Shown here: positions 1-12,028 of the stretch, piece after piece
Numbering within the stretch: position 1 is the stretch's first letter
Layout of the letters: every line of letters begins with the position of its first letter
Assembly (NCBI GenBank): GCA_012845835.1
Contig: JABAKD010000022.1
Location: forward strand, 995,501 to 1,059,500
Reading direction: 5' to 3'
DNA length: 64,000 nucleotides
Origin: Undaria pinnatifida
Taxonomy: Eukaryota; Sar; Phaeophyceae; Laminariales; Alariaceae
Made by a program: the position numbers and the translations under genes
Notes under the pieces: generated by a model
What the model saw: the letters and a program-made list of their open reading frames with translations, nothing else
What the model was told of the DNA's origin: nothing
Database searches by the model: none

Positions 1-526
1 GCGTGCATGACGTCTGCGTCAAGGGTAGAGTTCTCCCCAGCGTTGGCGACCGCGGTGGTGGAAACGGCCTCTGCCTTCCTCATGCCAGAGAGCCCGGCGT
101 CGCCGCACGCGGGCGCCCTTTCAATGAAGGCGGCCTGGACTCGCATGGATTGCACGTCCTATGCCGGACAGACGAGAGCCGCCCCGGCCCTTGCCCTCGT
201 CAAGGCCCTGCGGATGGCCCGCGACGAGGCCCCCGACCCCGTCTTCTGGGAAACAGCGACGCAGCAGCAGTCGCGAGCGCAGGGACCGCACCCGTGGGGG
301 TGGTGGCTCCGGGGGCGGCGGCAAAAATGGTGGGGGTGGCGACCACCACCACCGCCGCGGGGATGACAGCAGAGGTGTGGGAGGCGAGGGAGGCGCGTCG
401 GGTGCTGGTGGTGGCTCAGGATGCCGCCAAGGGAGCAACCAAGGCCGAATGAACCGGGGTAGTGGCCGAAGCTCTGGGGGAGGCACCAGAGGGCGGCGGA
501 ATAGCGCACGAGGTCGTTCAGCGTAG
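1..526 (+). pseudogene. Frameshifted Gly/Arg-rich ORF, gag-like, left end cut by window
   Basis: The frame that starts near base 7 has strongly GC-biased third positions and reads as a plausible protein (SPALATAVVETASAFL, then ALALVKALRMARDEAPD) until about base 280. Coding character then moves to the next frame, which runs to a stop at 524-526 and is rich in Gly, Arg and Ser with an HHHRRG patch. An acidic/helical first part followed by a basic Gly-rich tail recalls retrotransposon Gag proteins, and the shift could be decay or a programmed frameshift. No zinc knuckle, protease or reverse transcriptase follows. It could equally be the end of a host RGG-type RNA-binding protein. The retroelement reading is inference from composition only. 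Confidence 0.3.
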
Positions 527-1111
527 GACGGCTCGTCCACCTCCTCCCGCTCGTCTTCGGGCTCGAGTACGGACAACGGCGAAGTGACCGTCGTAGCAGG
601 CAAGAGGTACCGAGAGCAATGGACGACGGCACATCGGGACCTGCGGCCTTCACCCTCCTGCTACGCCTGCTCGTGACGCACCTCGACCGGGTCGACACGA
701 GTGAGGGCTATATAAATAGCCTGTGAACGCAACGGTTGTGTGGAGGCTCTGTCTTCTATTCGAAGAGATGCAGAGGTGGCACTGAAGTGTCTGTTAAGAT
801 CGCTTGTGATAAGAAAGAAAATGGATAGGTTAGAAAAGAGCTCTTGAGGCCAAGGAGAGAGGAAAAGAAAAGAAAGGAGAGAAGGGGAGAGAAGGGAGAG
901 TGATCATGGTGGGAGGTATCACCACGTTATCATCACGGAACAATGCCCGTAGTCCGGTAGAATACCGGGACAACGGGACAACCTTAACATACCCAAACCT
1001 AAGTTTGCATCTAAGTTCCACCGAAGATTCAACTTAAGGTTCAGCGTACAAATTTCAACTGCTTATATTATTCGTGCGAATAGACTGCTCGAATAGACTG
1101 CGCATTTTGAC
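527..1111. other. TATA-like box and purine-rich tract; no gene seen
   Basis: A TATATAAA-type box lies at 709-716, followed by a purine-only stretch at about 832-905 (GA-rich, with AAAAGAAAAG runs). If the upstream ORF is a retroelement relic, this could be part of its long terminal repeat, but no matching second repeat was found in the window. Confidence 0.3.
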
Positions 1112-1552
1112 TTGGATTTTAATCCAAGGTTCATACTCTCAACAGGCTACATTAAGTTGCGTACTTTCGGAGTGTGTAACGGCACGCTTTTTTCTGATTT
1201 CAGTCGGGAGTTCCGCGTGTTGGTATCGGCAGTCACGGGGAGTGGGCGTGTTTTATTTCCGGGGGCAGATGTGGTGTTGGAGGTGGTTCGGATGGCGGTA
1301 AATGAGCAGTTTCCGACACTCATGCCTACGTTGTACCCTGGTTCGAAGCCAACGGACCGGCGGCCATTCGCCTCATTAGATGCTATGTGGAGAGCTTTTA
1401 AGTGGAACTTGGCGCACAACAAGACACCTGCCGTCAACAGCGAAACACATTTTTCTCTGCCTGTTTCTTCGACGGGTGCGCGGTCATCCGCCCGTCGGGG
1501 CCCCGGCCCGCCGATCATGGGCGCGTGTCCTGCCAACGACGCCATATTGTAA
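1112..1552 (+). CDS. Unrecognised 146-codon ORF, doubtful
   Basis: An open frame with balanced composition, especially in its second half (NEQFPTLMPTLYPGSKPTD, then a Trp-containing helix-like stretch LDAMWRAFKWNLAHN). No family was recognised. There is no clear splice site at either end and the opposite strand is also open over 132 codons, so this may be chance or a transposon relic. The tail from about residue 115 is Gly/Pro/Ala/Arg-rich. Confidence 0.2.
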   Translation: MDFNPRFILSTGYIKLRTFGVCNGTLFSDFSREFRVLVSAVTGSGRVLFPGADVVLEVVRMAVNEQFPTLMPTLYPGSKPTDRRPFASLDAMWRAFKWNLAHNKTPAVNSETHFSLPVSSTGARSSARRGPGPPIMGACPANDAIL

Positions 1553-1849
1553 GGGTATTGGGCGGGGACACAGAATGTCCCCTGCAGGTCTGCCTATTGA
1601 GCAGGTCCTCGGGAAGTACTCACTTTCTTAGCCTTACTTAGGAGAGACATAGCTTCATTATATTCTACCAGAGCTCCGGATGACTTCTGATAACGGAGGC
1701 ACGTGCCTCCATTCAATTTCCTGACTATCCCGAACAGAACACGCCAACCTTATCATACGAAAACCGGCCAAATTATCTCAATTCAAATAATTGCAGGTCT
1801 TTCGAGGCCGTACCTAAACACAGCTGTACGTATTGAAAATACGAATCCG

Positions 1850-2060
1850 CAGGCCAGATTCGCGGGTGCGACCCGCTAATCAGCCCAAAACAACCCGCGG
1901 GTCAAGGTGACTTAACCGCGGATCAAGGTGGCTTGACCCGCGAGTGACCCGTATCTCGCGGGTCATGACCCGACCCCACCCGCGAGATTTCAAAACCTCT
2001 TGACCCGACCCGACCCGACCCGCGACATTTTGAAACCCGGGTCGGGTCATGACCCGTGAA
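1850..2060. repeat. GACCCG-type minisatellite
   Basis: Repeats of GACCCG and its complement CGGGTC with short spacers (GCGGGTCAAGGTGACTTAAC, repeated with changes). The tract runs ACCCGACCCGACCCG near 2000-2025 and flips to CGGGTC near 2035-2055, so it can fold back on itself. Confidence 0.75.
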
Positions 2061-2067
2061 ACAACTC

Positions 2068-2520
2068 AAATCGATTGTATCCGCAATTCCAGTTAATAGA
2101 TGACCGCCGAATCAATTGCAGCCGCAATTCCTGTAAATAGGCAGCACCCTAAATCAGTATTTTGCAGCCGCAATTCCAATTATTATTGAAATATTGGACA
2201 GCACCCCAAATCAATTGCAGCCGTCATTCCAATTAAACACAGTCTGTAGCACCCCAAATCGATTAATCGCAGCCGCAGTTTCTATTAACAGACAGTAGTA
2301 GCAGCAGCCCAACACATTCAATTGCAGCAGCTGCTGCAATCCCAACTAATATAGACAGCACAGCTCCAATCAATTGCGGCCGCATTTTCAAGTACACAGC
2401 GCCCCAAATCAATTGTGGCCGCAATTTCAATTAATTAATAGACAGCAGCCCAAATCAATTGCAGGTGCAATTTCAATTAATAGACGACAGCACCTCAAAT
2501 CAATTGTGGCGACAGTAGAC
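2068..2520. repeat. Diverged tandem repeat around CAATTGCAGCCGCAATT
   Basis: About nine degenerate copies of a 40-60 bp unit: CCCCAAATCAATTGCAGCCG, then CAATTnCAATTAATAGACAG and a CAGC stretch. Each unit holds a near-palindrome (CAATTGCAGCCGCAATT) whose arms pair with each other. There is no coding potential. Confidence 0.75.
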
Positions 2521-2574
2521 TATTAATCTGGTCTACTAAAATATTTCAAGCACGTCAGGCTATTGTTACCAAGG

Positions 2575-2672
2575 TATATAGTGGTAGTAGTATTATAGCG
2601 TAGTCGTAGTTGCAGTAGTAGTCGTGTAGTAGTCGTGTAGTAGTAGTAGTACGATATCGTATACTACTACTG
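2575..2672. repeat. GTA/TAG trinucleotide tract
   Basis: Imperfect GTAGTAGTA runs with a GTCGTGTAGTA variant, the same trinucleotide that forms much larger arrays at 9 and 17-20 kb. Confidence 0.6.
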
Positions 2673-2870
2673 CCGATTCATGCACCAGAACATCGAGCAA
2701 GCTGATGTTACAGATACTTGCCCGCAGAAGCATCGCAATACACATGAGGCGCGACTTCGCTTCCACCTATATTACGGCATACGTACGTACGTACGTCCAC
2801 TTCCACCTGCTACGGGGACACGCACGTGCCACGCCCTTTCTCCGGAGTTCTTACGGGCGTTGACAACTCG

Positions 2871-3512
2871 CTCACTCACTCACTCACTCACTCACTCACC
2901 CACTCACTCACTCACTCACTCACTCACTCACTCACTCACTCACTCACTCACTCACTCACTCACTCACTCACTCACTCACTCACTCACTCACTCACTCACT
3001 CACTCACTCACTCACTCACTCACTCACTCACTCACTCACTCACTCACTCACTCACTCACTCACTCACTCACTCACTCACTCACTCACTCACTCACTCACT
3101 CACTCACTCACTCACTCACTCACTCACTCACTCACTCACTCACTCACTCACTCACTCACTCACTCACTCACTCACTCACTCACTCACTCACTCACTCACT
3201 CACTCACTCACTCACTCACTCATCACTCACTCACTCACTCACTCACTCACTCACTCACTCACTCACTCACTCACTCACTCACTCACTCACTCACTCACTC
3301 ACTCACTCACTCACTCACTCACTCACTCACTCACTCACTCACTCACTCACTCACTCACTCACTCACTCACTCACTCACTCACTCACTCACTCACTCACTC
3401 ACTCACTCACTCACTCACTCACTCACTCACTCACTCACTCACTCACTCACTCACTCACTCACTCACTCGCTCACTCACTCACTCACTCACTCACTCACTC
3501 ACTCACTCACTC
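2871..3512. repeat. (CTCA)n microsatellite, about 640 bp
   Basis: Roughly 160 tandem CTCA units. The only visible interruptions are a CACC near 2897, a one-base phase slip at 3221-3224 (CATCACTC) and a CGCTCA near 3468. Long open frames reading Thr-His-Ser-Leu repeats are by-products of the 4-bp period (12-bp, four-residue cycle with no stop) and are not genes. Confidence 0.95.
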
Positions 3513-3794
3513 TGGTAAATTGAGGTTTTTCGTCTCAAGAAATATCCCATGCGAGGCGAGGCCGTTTGGACTTTGTGTACGGCAGTCAGTCTACGGAGAT
3601 AATTCAGAGCGGTACATCATTATTTCTTGAAAGCGTCGGTCAGGATTTGTTCCGGAAGAAAATCTTGATCCCGACACCTATCTGACAAATGTTCACTACT
3701 CTGACTCGTATCATCAGGTCAGGTACCTGGGGTGGTAAATTGGCGGTATTGAGGCCACGTCTGCGATGCATCATAACCATGGGGGAGTTCCTCG

Positions 3795-4290
3795 ACATAC
3801 ATACCTGCTTACTTGTTGTGTGGCCTTGTGGATATATCGTGCGGTGGAACTATCTGTACTCTTCTTAGGGGTACGTCGTTCGGTGGAACTATTATTTTTC
3901 TTCGCTCACGTGTCTTGATTGGACAGGTCGTCGAGGGGCCTTGTACCCGTAGGCTCGACATCACTGCTTCTTCTGGTATTCCAAACGAAAAGGATCTATG
4001 TGATGGCCAAGAGGTTATTTTTGTTGCTGTTGTTCTCGGCACGCTAGTGGCCTGGTGGGTGTTGGGGGTGTGCTCGTCGTGGGTATATTGTGCGGCGGAA
4101 CTACAACAGTATAACTCTACAATTTCTGTCGGTTTGACCGAAAAACTCCATGATGGCCGCGAGCGTGCTTCTTTCTGTTGTTGTTGTTGTTCTCGACGGG
4201 CTCGTGGGCTTGTAGGTACATCGTCCGGTGGAGCTAAAGACTCTACTCTTCTTGTTGGTACATCGTTCGGCGGAACTCTACTTTTCGTCC
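3795..4290. repeat. Degenerate repeat around GGTACATCGTTCGGYGGAACT
   Basis: Five spaced variants of a GTGCGGTGGAACTA / GTTCGGTGGAACTA core occur near 3838, 3878, 4090, 4220 and 4262, most preceded by TGTTGTT-type T-rich DNA. The region is open in one plus frame, but the repetition suggests decayed tandem duplication rather than a gene. Confidence 0.45.
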
Positions 4291-4299
4291 ACCCATCCG

Positions 4300-6655
4300 A
4301 GCGGTGGGATTTTCAAAAAGAAAAAAAGAAATAAAAAACGTCCGTTTCGTTTCTTCTACCTGTCGTCGATTGATCATGACAGATGGACAGATGCCGCGGT
4401 AGATAGAGAAGTGCCAATCAATAATGTGTTTCTCATATCATACATACGATGTTTTCGAAATTTGTAAATGCACACACAGCGAAAGTAATTCAAGGCACAC
4501 AAACGTGCAGACACAGAGAAAGTAATTCAAGGCACAACCCTACCCTTGTATGCGGTCCGAAATGAAGAGGCTGTTTTTCCTTGCAAAACCAAGAGGAATG
4601 GCTCGCGCTGAGCGCTCCGTGCGGCTCATTATTACACAGTAAGTAGTACCAGGTAGCTATTATTACAGCAGGGATCAAGATTTTGAACTGGACAGCAGTG
4701 TCGTAGGGCAAACGTGATGCCAGGCGAGAGTATAACGAAAAAAGTACAAAAATGATACCTGGTACCTCGCAGACTTTTCCCCCCTACTACTACTACTGTC
4801 AGCACCACCGGGAGGAGTACTCTAAACCCAAGTGAAAACATAGAAAATCTGTCACCTTAATAATAATAATTTGTCCGGGTATCACATGCATCCGCTCACA
4901 GCCAGGTTTGTTTATCATTTTGGCCTCTGGCGGCGTGGTAGATCGTTCTTCTCGTTGTTTTTTGCACACGTCCATGCCAGGCAATGACTGGGTTTTTAGG
5001 GGCGTAATGTCGTCATACTTCGCGTTCTTCCGCGGTACCGAAGTCACAAACAAGTTGTGCATTCAAAGATTCAGACTCGACATGCCATATCATACCCGAC
5101 GTCATGTGGTAGTGGTATATCTTTTTTCACAGGATCCTCGACATCACAGGCTGAGATATATATGCAAGAATTTTGTTAAAAAATGGGAGAAACAGAAAAA
5201 AAAAACTGCAGCAAGCAGGAGGAAAGAGCCAGCTGGAAAAAGTGTGTGAAACGGAAGCCGACATCGAACGGTTACAAAAATCTGTCGTGCCTCGGTATCA
5301 CATGAAACACATGTTTTTCCTCTCCGCCCGCGAGGGAAGATCCCTGCGGCCTACACATACATCCTTGTCTCCATACAGCCTTCCCCCTGTCCCACACTCA
5401 TATCCAAGCTTCGCCGCTGCCTTCCTGATTTCCACCTTGTACTACGCATCATCTATCTTCGTCGGGGCGCTACCTGGCTGCTGCTAACAACGAAAGAAAG
5501 GTGATAAATGCGTTTCGTGGCGTGTTAAATTAAAGCCGTTACCTGTTGAGCTACTACTATATATACTACTCGCCAGAGTTCAGATGTATGTGCCCAAGAC
5601 AGCTGCTCGCCTTGGTTTACACCGTGTGTGCGCAGGACAGCTGTGTATGATCTGCGTGCTTTACCTGGTACCAGGTATACCAACGGTCAAGCTTGAGGAT
5701 CGTCCCAGACATGGTGTACGGAGTTACCCCCTGTGATACGCCTTGCGAACGCTAGTTAGCTGTGTTGGGTGGCGTACGGAATCACGCGCCCCTGGCAGAT
5801 TATAAAATGCATCACTCACGGAAGACTGTCTGAAGCTATCATGCAACGGGCACCTAGTTCCTCCTCTCCTTGCCTGTCTAGCTTGTTGGTGTAGTCTTTA
5901 GGTCACCCAAGCTATGTGGGTTTTGCTCCTCCTCCTGTGATTGAGACGGTGTAGCGGATGATAACATGATAACATGCTCGAGAATAGCTATCTGGAGTTT
6001 TCATGCAATGAGCCCCTATTCCCTCCTCCCTCCCCCTGCTCAGATTGAAGCATATGGCTCGCTCGGCAGTCGCTTCATCAAACTTTCTTTCCGAAACAAG
6101 TATCACCGTACTCTGCACATGCATGCGTACTGCGCTGACCTGGCCTACATTTGGCCTTGATGCATCGAGCATATGCGCTTGGGGGCAATTTTTCGGGCAG
6201 TATCTGTGGTGCATAACGACTGTTGTGCGTAAATCTTGACCTTGTGATGGGAAACCGCCGACAACGGCATCGCTTAACTATATCTGGCATCCTGTATCCT
6301 GGTATTACTGAAGCAGCGGCGTCCCTATGGTTGATGTATGCCCGACGCTTAGTCTAGTCTAATCAAGTAGTAATGCCGCTCAATGTCGGATGACAAGCAG
6401 GAGAACGGGATGATCTTCGGGTGTTTCCGGAGGGGCGGGGTAAACGCTGAAAAACCAACTACGATTGATACAGGCCTCGGCGCGGCCCGGCTGCTGGGGT
6501 GTGGGTGTTGTTTCCGATGTGATACTTGCAGTGCTGTTACACACGCTCTTCCAAGACGCTTGGCAGTACGGTACTAAGCAGCGGTATAGTCTAGTCTATT
6601 CATTGTTTGCGCCGATATATATGATCTCACAGCTGGAGTGTATTTTAAGTATACG
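4300..6655. other. No gene recognised
   Basis: AT-rich unique DNA. Notable spots are an 11-bp-armed palindrome TACCTGGTACCAGGTA at 5662-5677, a TAATAATAATAA run near 4860, and ATACCTGGTA at 4756. Open frames here are short, overlap each other and lack convincing splice sites or codon bias. Confidence 0.5.
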
Positions 6656-6657
6656 GT

Positions 6658-7190
6658 ATCCTCTTTTTACCTTTCGGACCATCCATGCAGAAGTTCCTCC
6701 AGCTCATGTATATGGTCTTCAAGTATAAATTAACCCCCCGCCTCCCCTCGCCTTCCCCGCCGCCCCCGCCACCACCTACTAGCATTGCGCGTGCAGTAAG
6801 CCCCTACACATGTGTGCGACCTATCCCCCCCCCTCATACCCGGCCCCCTTCCCTCACCGGTTATACTAACACTAAGTAACTACAGGATGTACATGATATA
6901 CTGGCGCATTCCACAGCCGTCAGATTTTGTCCCCCTCAAAAAACGGGTTGTATAGCTTCCGCACACAGATTGATTGACATCACCCTGTTGGCCCTGGTAC
7001 AAGTATGTGTAGTTCTAAGGGGAGTCAAACCGACCTACATCCTTAATGAGGACACACACCCAGTAAAACGCGCGATCGGAGTATCACGCACACAGCTTGC
7101 AAAGATGAGTTTCGACGAAATATTCCATCTATCTCACAGCTCGATCGACGAGTGAGTGTATTTTCATTTTTTATATATATATATATTGTT
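6658..7190 (+). repeat. Copy 1 of a diverged 500-bp direct repeat
   Basis: Aligns by eye along its whole length with 10316-10808: CTTTTTACCTTTCGGACC, a C-rich stretch ending CCTATCCCCCCC, CTAAGTA(A/G)CTACAGGATGTA, CAGATTT(T/G)GTCCCC, AGGGGAGTC, CATCCTTAATGA(G/A)GACA and GCGCGATCGGAGTATCA, all in the same order. Fragments of the right end (CGCGATCG..GTAT, CAGCTTGCAAAGATGA) recur near 39165-39210 and 43460-43530. It is probably an old transposable element of unknown class. Confidence 0.6.
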
Positions 7191-7193
7191 TTT

Positions 7194-7240
7194 TTCATCC
7201 TCCGGCGGATGGGGAAAAATAAAGCTTTAGCTCACCACAC
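7194..7240 (+). repeat. Hairpin-and-AATAAA tail motif, copy at 7.2 kb
   Basis: TCCTCCGGCGGATGGGGAAA followed by AATAAAGCTTTAGCTCACCA. The same 43 bases recur almost exactly at 39949-39991 and, on the other strand, in part at 38150-38190. The GGCGGAT core is a near-palindrome. Confidence 0.7.
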
Positions 7241-8530
7241 TATTTTTTATAATATTCACGCCGTGGGTACAATAACAGTAAATGCTGCAAGGTTCCCCGA
7301 AGGAAAGGTGACGCAAGAGGCTGATCGATACCGTTGCTTTTTGCACCCCCGTGCGTCCTCCCGCATCCTTACGGTAGAGCATGCAGCTTTAATGCAATGT
7401 AAATGATCCGGGTGTGTGTATCGGAAATGAAGGTATATTACTGCTCTAGGGACGGCCCAGAAAAAATATTATGATGGAGATGACGCTGCTGTTAGTATAG
7501 ACTAGCCTACCAGGTATCTGTGGAGGTAGTCTAGACTAAACATGTAAATAGATATAATTACATTTGTCCTCGAAAATTCTGTAAACCTTATTCACTTGGT
7601 TAATGAGACCTGCTTCGTTCTCAGCGCTCCCACTTGGAACACGCTTGCCTAAACCTCCCTCTCTTCGGAGAACCTTCCCGGCAGTCTTCGCGTTCCTTAC
7701 TTTCTTCGCTTTCTTCGTTTCTTTTTTTCCCGTTTCTCTTTTTATTTTCTCCATTCCGTAACTTTATCCAACGTATGATCTACGACTTTCAGGTATTCCT
7801 TCGTTTTTGATCGACTTTCAGGTGTTAAATTTCGTTTTTACCAACGTATGATCTACGACTCTACGACGCATCTACGGCGCAAAGTCGTGAGATGTTGAAG
7901 TTGACTGCCGGCTTTTTAGTGTTCTACGAGTAGGCACCTACTTTCAGCTCCCTACGCTGGCCACCTGTCGCCGTAGCGCTTCCCCGCCACTTTACAACTC
8001 GGAGAGCGAGCAGCATGTTGTCTTCAAGCATCTATCGTAGCTCTCCAGCTAATACCAATAACGTTCTGTGCAAATAAGTTTACCAAATCTACAGCAGTTA
8101 CCAGTAGTAGTAGCTGCGACTTTTATGCGCCTGGCGTATGTATAAGCATTCGGGTGCAACACTAAACGGATTGTTGTGGTTGTGATCAGCACATTTGATG
8201 CGCTTGTACAACAACAATCCACGTACTACTGCATACATGCTGTGTAAGCCGGTGTGTAATACAACATAACCAGCCAAAAAACAACCTACCCCCAGGCACA
8301 TCAGGTACATACATGGAATTTTCTGGGAAAAAAAAATGAAAAATTGAACAAAAAAAACTCACAACAAGCAGCAGCAGCACAGCAGCCGCAGTCCACAGCA
8401 CCAAGCGACATTATTCTGCGCGCTTCTTCTGGTGTGTGAAAGATTCTGTAACAAAATAAAAAAATCTTCATGCTTTCGGCATTGAATTTGTATGAATGAA
8501 CACCCATGCCTTCGGTTGGGGGGGGTAGGG
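7241..8530. other. No gene recognised; short local duplication
   Basis: A 20-bp segment (CAACGTATGATCTACGACT) occurs at about 7770 and again at about 7843. Otherwise this is low-complexity CTTTCTTC and A-rich DNA with short, unconvincing open frames on both strands. Confidence 0.5.
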
Positions 8531-8534
8531 GACG

Positions 8535-8790
8535 CGTGCTTCGATAGAGAGGTGTGCACCACTTTTTTCTGAGGTTTTCCTGAATTTCGGAGCTTAAGAC
8601 CTTTCCCGAAATCTGATGTATTTGGAGAAAAATAAACTGCTAGGTACCGGAGGATGAAAAAAACTCACATGGACTAGGTATATATACAACGAGAATCAAA
8701 CCGTGGAAAAATAATGGCGTGTTAATAGCACCGACCATTTTGGGTTAATAAGGATCCTTCCACATTGGATTTGTATTAAATTAAATGAAC
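8535..8790 (+). repeat. Dispersed repeat family X, copy
   Basis: Shares, in order, GAGGTGTGCACCACTTTTTT, TTTCGGAGCTTAAGACCT, CCCGAAA.CTGAT, GGAGAAAAATAAA, CCGGAGGATGAAAA and CTAGGTATATA.ACAACGAGA with copies at 28.3, 33.2-33.6 and 34.5 kb. This is the only recognisable copy in the first 28 kb. Confidence 0.65.
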
Positions 8791-8943
8791 ACCCCTTTGC
8801 TTCACCACCACCAGGGGCCCGCGGGAGAGGAGTGGAAAACGGCGGGGATGGAACGAATCCTCCCCGTCCAAACTGTCGTACGTAAAACCAGCAACTCGTC
8901 AACAGGCAGAACGCAAATTCACACGTCTGTCCGCAGAATGACA

Positions 8944-9008
8944 ACCCTCTCGTGCAACAAACTCGAGTCTCGCCATGGCCGAGCTCGCTTTTTTTTGCAA
9001 GCAGCAGC

Positions 9009-9051
<43 letters not shown>

Positions 9052-9240
9052 CAACTGATCAGAATGACGAGGAAAAATTAGGCCTACGTACAACAATAAT
9101 AATAGTATTAATAAACCTCTCGTGCAACACACTCACTCTAGTCTCGCCTTGGCCGAGCTCGCTTTTGCAAGCAGCAGCAGTACAAGGAAAAATCATACCG
9201 TAGTACGTACAACAATAGTATACTGTAGTGGTATTAATAA
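8944..9240 (+). repeat. Tandem duplication with GTA microsatellite
   Basis: The first unit (CCTCTCGTGCAACAAACTCG, TCTCGCC.TGGCCGAGCTCG, TTTGCAAGCAGCAGCAGTA, then about 14 GTA units, then TACGTACAACAATA) is repeated from about 9115. The second unit has only one GTA copy, so the microsatellite has expanded in unit 1 or contracted in unit 2. Confidence 0.85.
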
Positions 9241-10315
9241 TCTCTCCTCTTAGTAGTCTAGAAGGATCCCAGTGATTGGCCAACCAAAAACTTGCTCTAC
9301 TACGACCAGTAGTACCCTCCCTTCTTGGAAGGCTCTCTGTGATTAGCGAACTGAACTATGTTCAACAACTGATGTATGTTCTTCCGCCTTCACACAAGAA
9401 AAAGAAACGACTGCGTCTCTGAAATGTTCAGCAGTGTACTCCAGACTCGTCGTAGCGTGTACAGTACAAGTATATAATAATAGTAACACTTAGTTTATTA
9501 TTTTAGGCCCTAAAAATTAACACACGGCGGTGATGTCGACCGGTAATTTGTTCAAATTTTAAAGTTCCTCCCGGCGGCGGTCGACATTTTTTTTTTTTTA
9601 ATAGTTGAAGCATTTCCAGATCTTCATGGAAAAAGTACTGACCGATGGACCATGTGCAGTAATTTGCTTGTACATTTCGATTCTTCTACTGTCGTGGCGA
9701 GGGTACCCGAAATTTTCTTTCCGACACCTCATGTCATTTTTTTTATTATTTTCAACTTCGAGCCTCCCGACAAGGCGGGGGCCCCCCCCCCCCCCTCAAA
9801 TGCCATACTATATCCTATGTTATACCGAACACAGAGGACCGTAGAGAGCCGCCCCCTCCCACTCTGCTATCATAGATGGCAAGGCGTTTCATAGTGCTAC
9901 AACAGCTCAGGTGACACCGTCGTATATTCATCAAGACGATCTTCAGGTAATTATACCACGGCGCATACAGAAAAACGAACACTCGACACATACCATGAGT
10001 ACCGTTGATCGGTAGTATTCATCTTAAAACGGAAATATAAAAAAAATACTACTGGTAGTGTTAATAACACCACGTATAGCTTGCTCCCATCCACACCGTC
10101 ATAGATTTTCTTTGACTTATTGGGCATCTGCATTCAGCATGCAGGTATTAATAACATATTTCGCTCCCATCCACCCCCGTCACCCCCCCACCCCCCCGTA
10201 ACAATCCCTCCACCCCCCCTCCCCCCTCCCTCCCCCTCCCTCCCCCTCCGGCCGCCCGAAAATAAAAATCTACAGAGCTATAGTCTAAACACTACCCAAC
10301 AGATGATATCATATC
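9241..10315. other. No gene recognised
   Basis: Unique DNA with a T-run (9588-9599), a C-run (9782-9795) and a C-rich stretch at 10170-10255. Splice-like signals and coding bias are absent. Confidence 0.5.
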
Positions 10316-10808
10316 TTTACCTTTCGAGCCACCCATGCAGTAGTAGTAGCTCCAATTCATTTATTCTACGGTCTTCAAGTTTCAATTAACCCCCCCCCCC
10401 CTCCTTCCCCCCCGCCGCCACCATACTATACATAGCATTATTACGCGTGCAGTAAGCAGCTCCTATTATTCGTTTGGGCGACCTATCCCCCCCCCTATAA
10501 TACTCGCACCCTTCCCCTCACTGGTCATACTAAAACTAAGTAGCTACAGGATGTACAAAATACACTGGGGTGCTTTCCGCGGCCGTCAGATTTGGTCCCC
10601 CTCCAAAACGCGTTTTTTGTGTATCCGCGAACTGATTCATGAACACCACCCTGTCGACTCTGGTACAAGCTACACTATAGTTCCAAGGGGAGTCGCCGGC
10701 CTACAACATCCTTAATGAAGACACACACAGCAATGCGCGCGATCGGAGTATCATGACGAATTCTTCGATCTCACAGCTAGTGGGGGGTGTTTTCTTTTTA
10801 TATATAAT
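10316..10808 (+). repeat. Copy 2 of the diverged 500-bp direct repeat
   Basis: Partner of 6658-7190, 3.66 kb away in the same orientation. It differs by many substitutions and small gaps, including a GTAGTAGTAG insertion near 10341 and lengthened C-runs, so the duplication is old. The hairpin-and-AATAAA tail seen after copy 1 is not present here. Confidence 0.6.
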
Positions 10809-12028
10809 ACTACTGGGAGGCGACCTATAGCCACAGCTGCGTAGTGACGGCGACTTGAGCCGCAGCGAGTGGTACAAATCATCTACGAGCCGTAGGGTCG
10901 GCAGGTTTCATCGCGCTGCGTGCGGACAACTGTTTGATGCGTATATGTGTGGTAAAGCCTTGACGCCATATAGACTATCCTATCAAGTACCTGGTATCCG
11001 GTATCATACTCAATCGTACCTGTGGTACTTGTAGTACCCTGTTTGTCTGTGGTACCACGATGGTACCACCGGTATCTGTTTTGCCTTGCCTTGCGGCCGA
11101 CTTGCAGCACAATCCTTGCTCGCACAGTCGAATGTTGGCACTGTACGTCAGCAGTAACGCTTCTCGCAGCCACAGCGCAGCCGAACACTGCGAGCCGCGT
11201 TCGTTGGTTTGCGTGATAACGTCGCCGCAGGGGATCTGGGGTGCCAGCACCATCCTATGGCGCCCAACAACACCATCGGTACCAGATGTCTCGGTAGCAC
11301 CTGACTATCTCAGGACCAAATCCATTGACGACGTCTGATGTCATTGACACCTCGTCTGCTACCTACCTCTGCGTTTGTTTGTACATGTCCTGGACACCAC
11401 TGCCGCCACTGTCGCCACTGTCGAAAATATCATAGTATACCTGGTACCTGGTTTGTTATTATATACTACAAGGGCTTCGCTCGCGGGCGGCTGGGCGCCG
11501 CCCGCTACGCTTGCGGAAGGAGGAATAGACATTCAGTAGAAAGGCGGAAAATAAACACAAATGGCGCAACTGGCGACTTGAAAATGCCAAGAGGTCCATA
11601 TATAGTACAACGGTACAGGATAGAGACGATTATGATTATGAGTTTGTTATTATCATCCATTTGCCCAGTCCATGATGGGCGCGTCGGAGGACTTGCTTGG
11701 TATATCCTTCCACCTCTCAGGTAGCACCTAGGTCCTGTACACCTATTAATAGGCTCTCTAAGTCGATCATCAATAATAAATTATCGCAGTGCATAAACAC
11801 CAGGCACGCGCTTGTCAAGGATAGAGACAGGACAACTACAACTTAAGATGTAAAGGAGCGCAGTGCCAAAAAAAACATGCTGGAAGCAGGAACTTGAACG
11901 CACACACCGCAAACATGTGAAGTACATTTGTATTCCTGAAAGACGAAGAGCACGCATTTAGGCATAGTTCTCAAAAAACGATGCTGGCATAATAAACCAC
12001 AACTTAACGTTCTATAAAGAACGTGCTG
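10809..12028. other. No gene recognised
   Basis: Holds several TACCTGGTA motifs (10987, 11440) and GGTACCAC-type palindromic stretches at 11015-11070. Open frames overlap on both strands at 10.9-11.7 kb and none stands out. Confidence 0.45.

Noticed and set aside
2680-3630. Long open frames reading Thr-His-Ser-Leu repeats
   Set aside because: They follow only from the stop-free CTCA microsatellite; no start context, splice site or codon bias.
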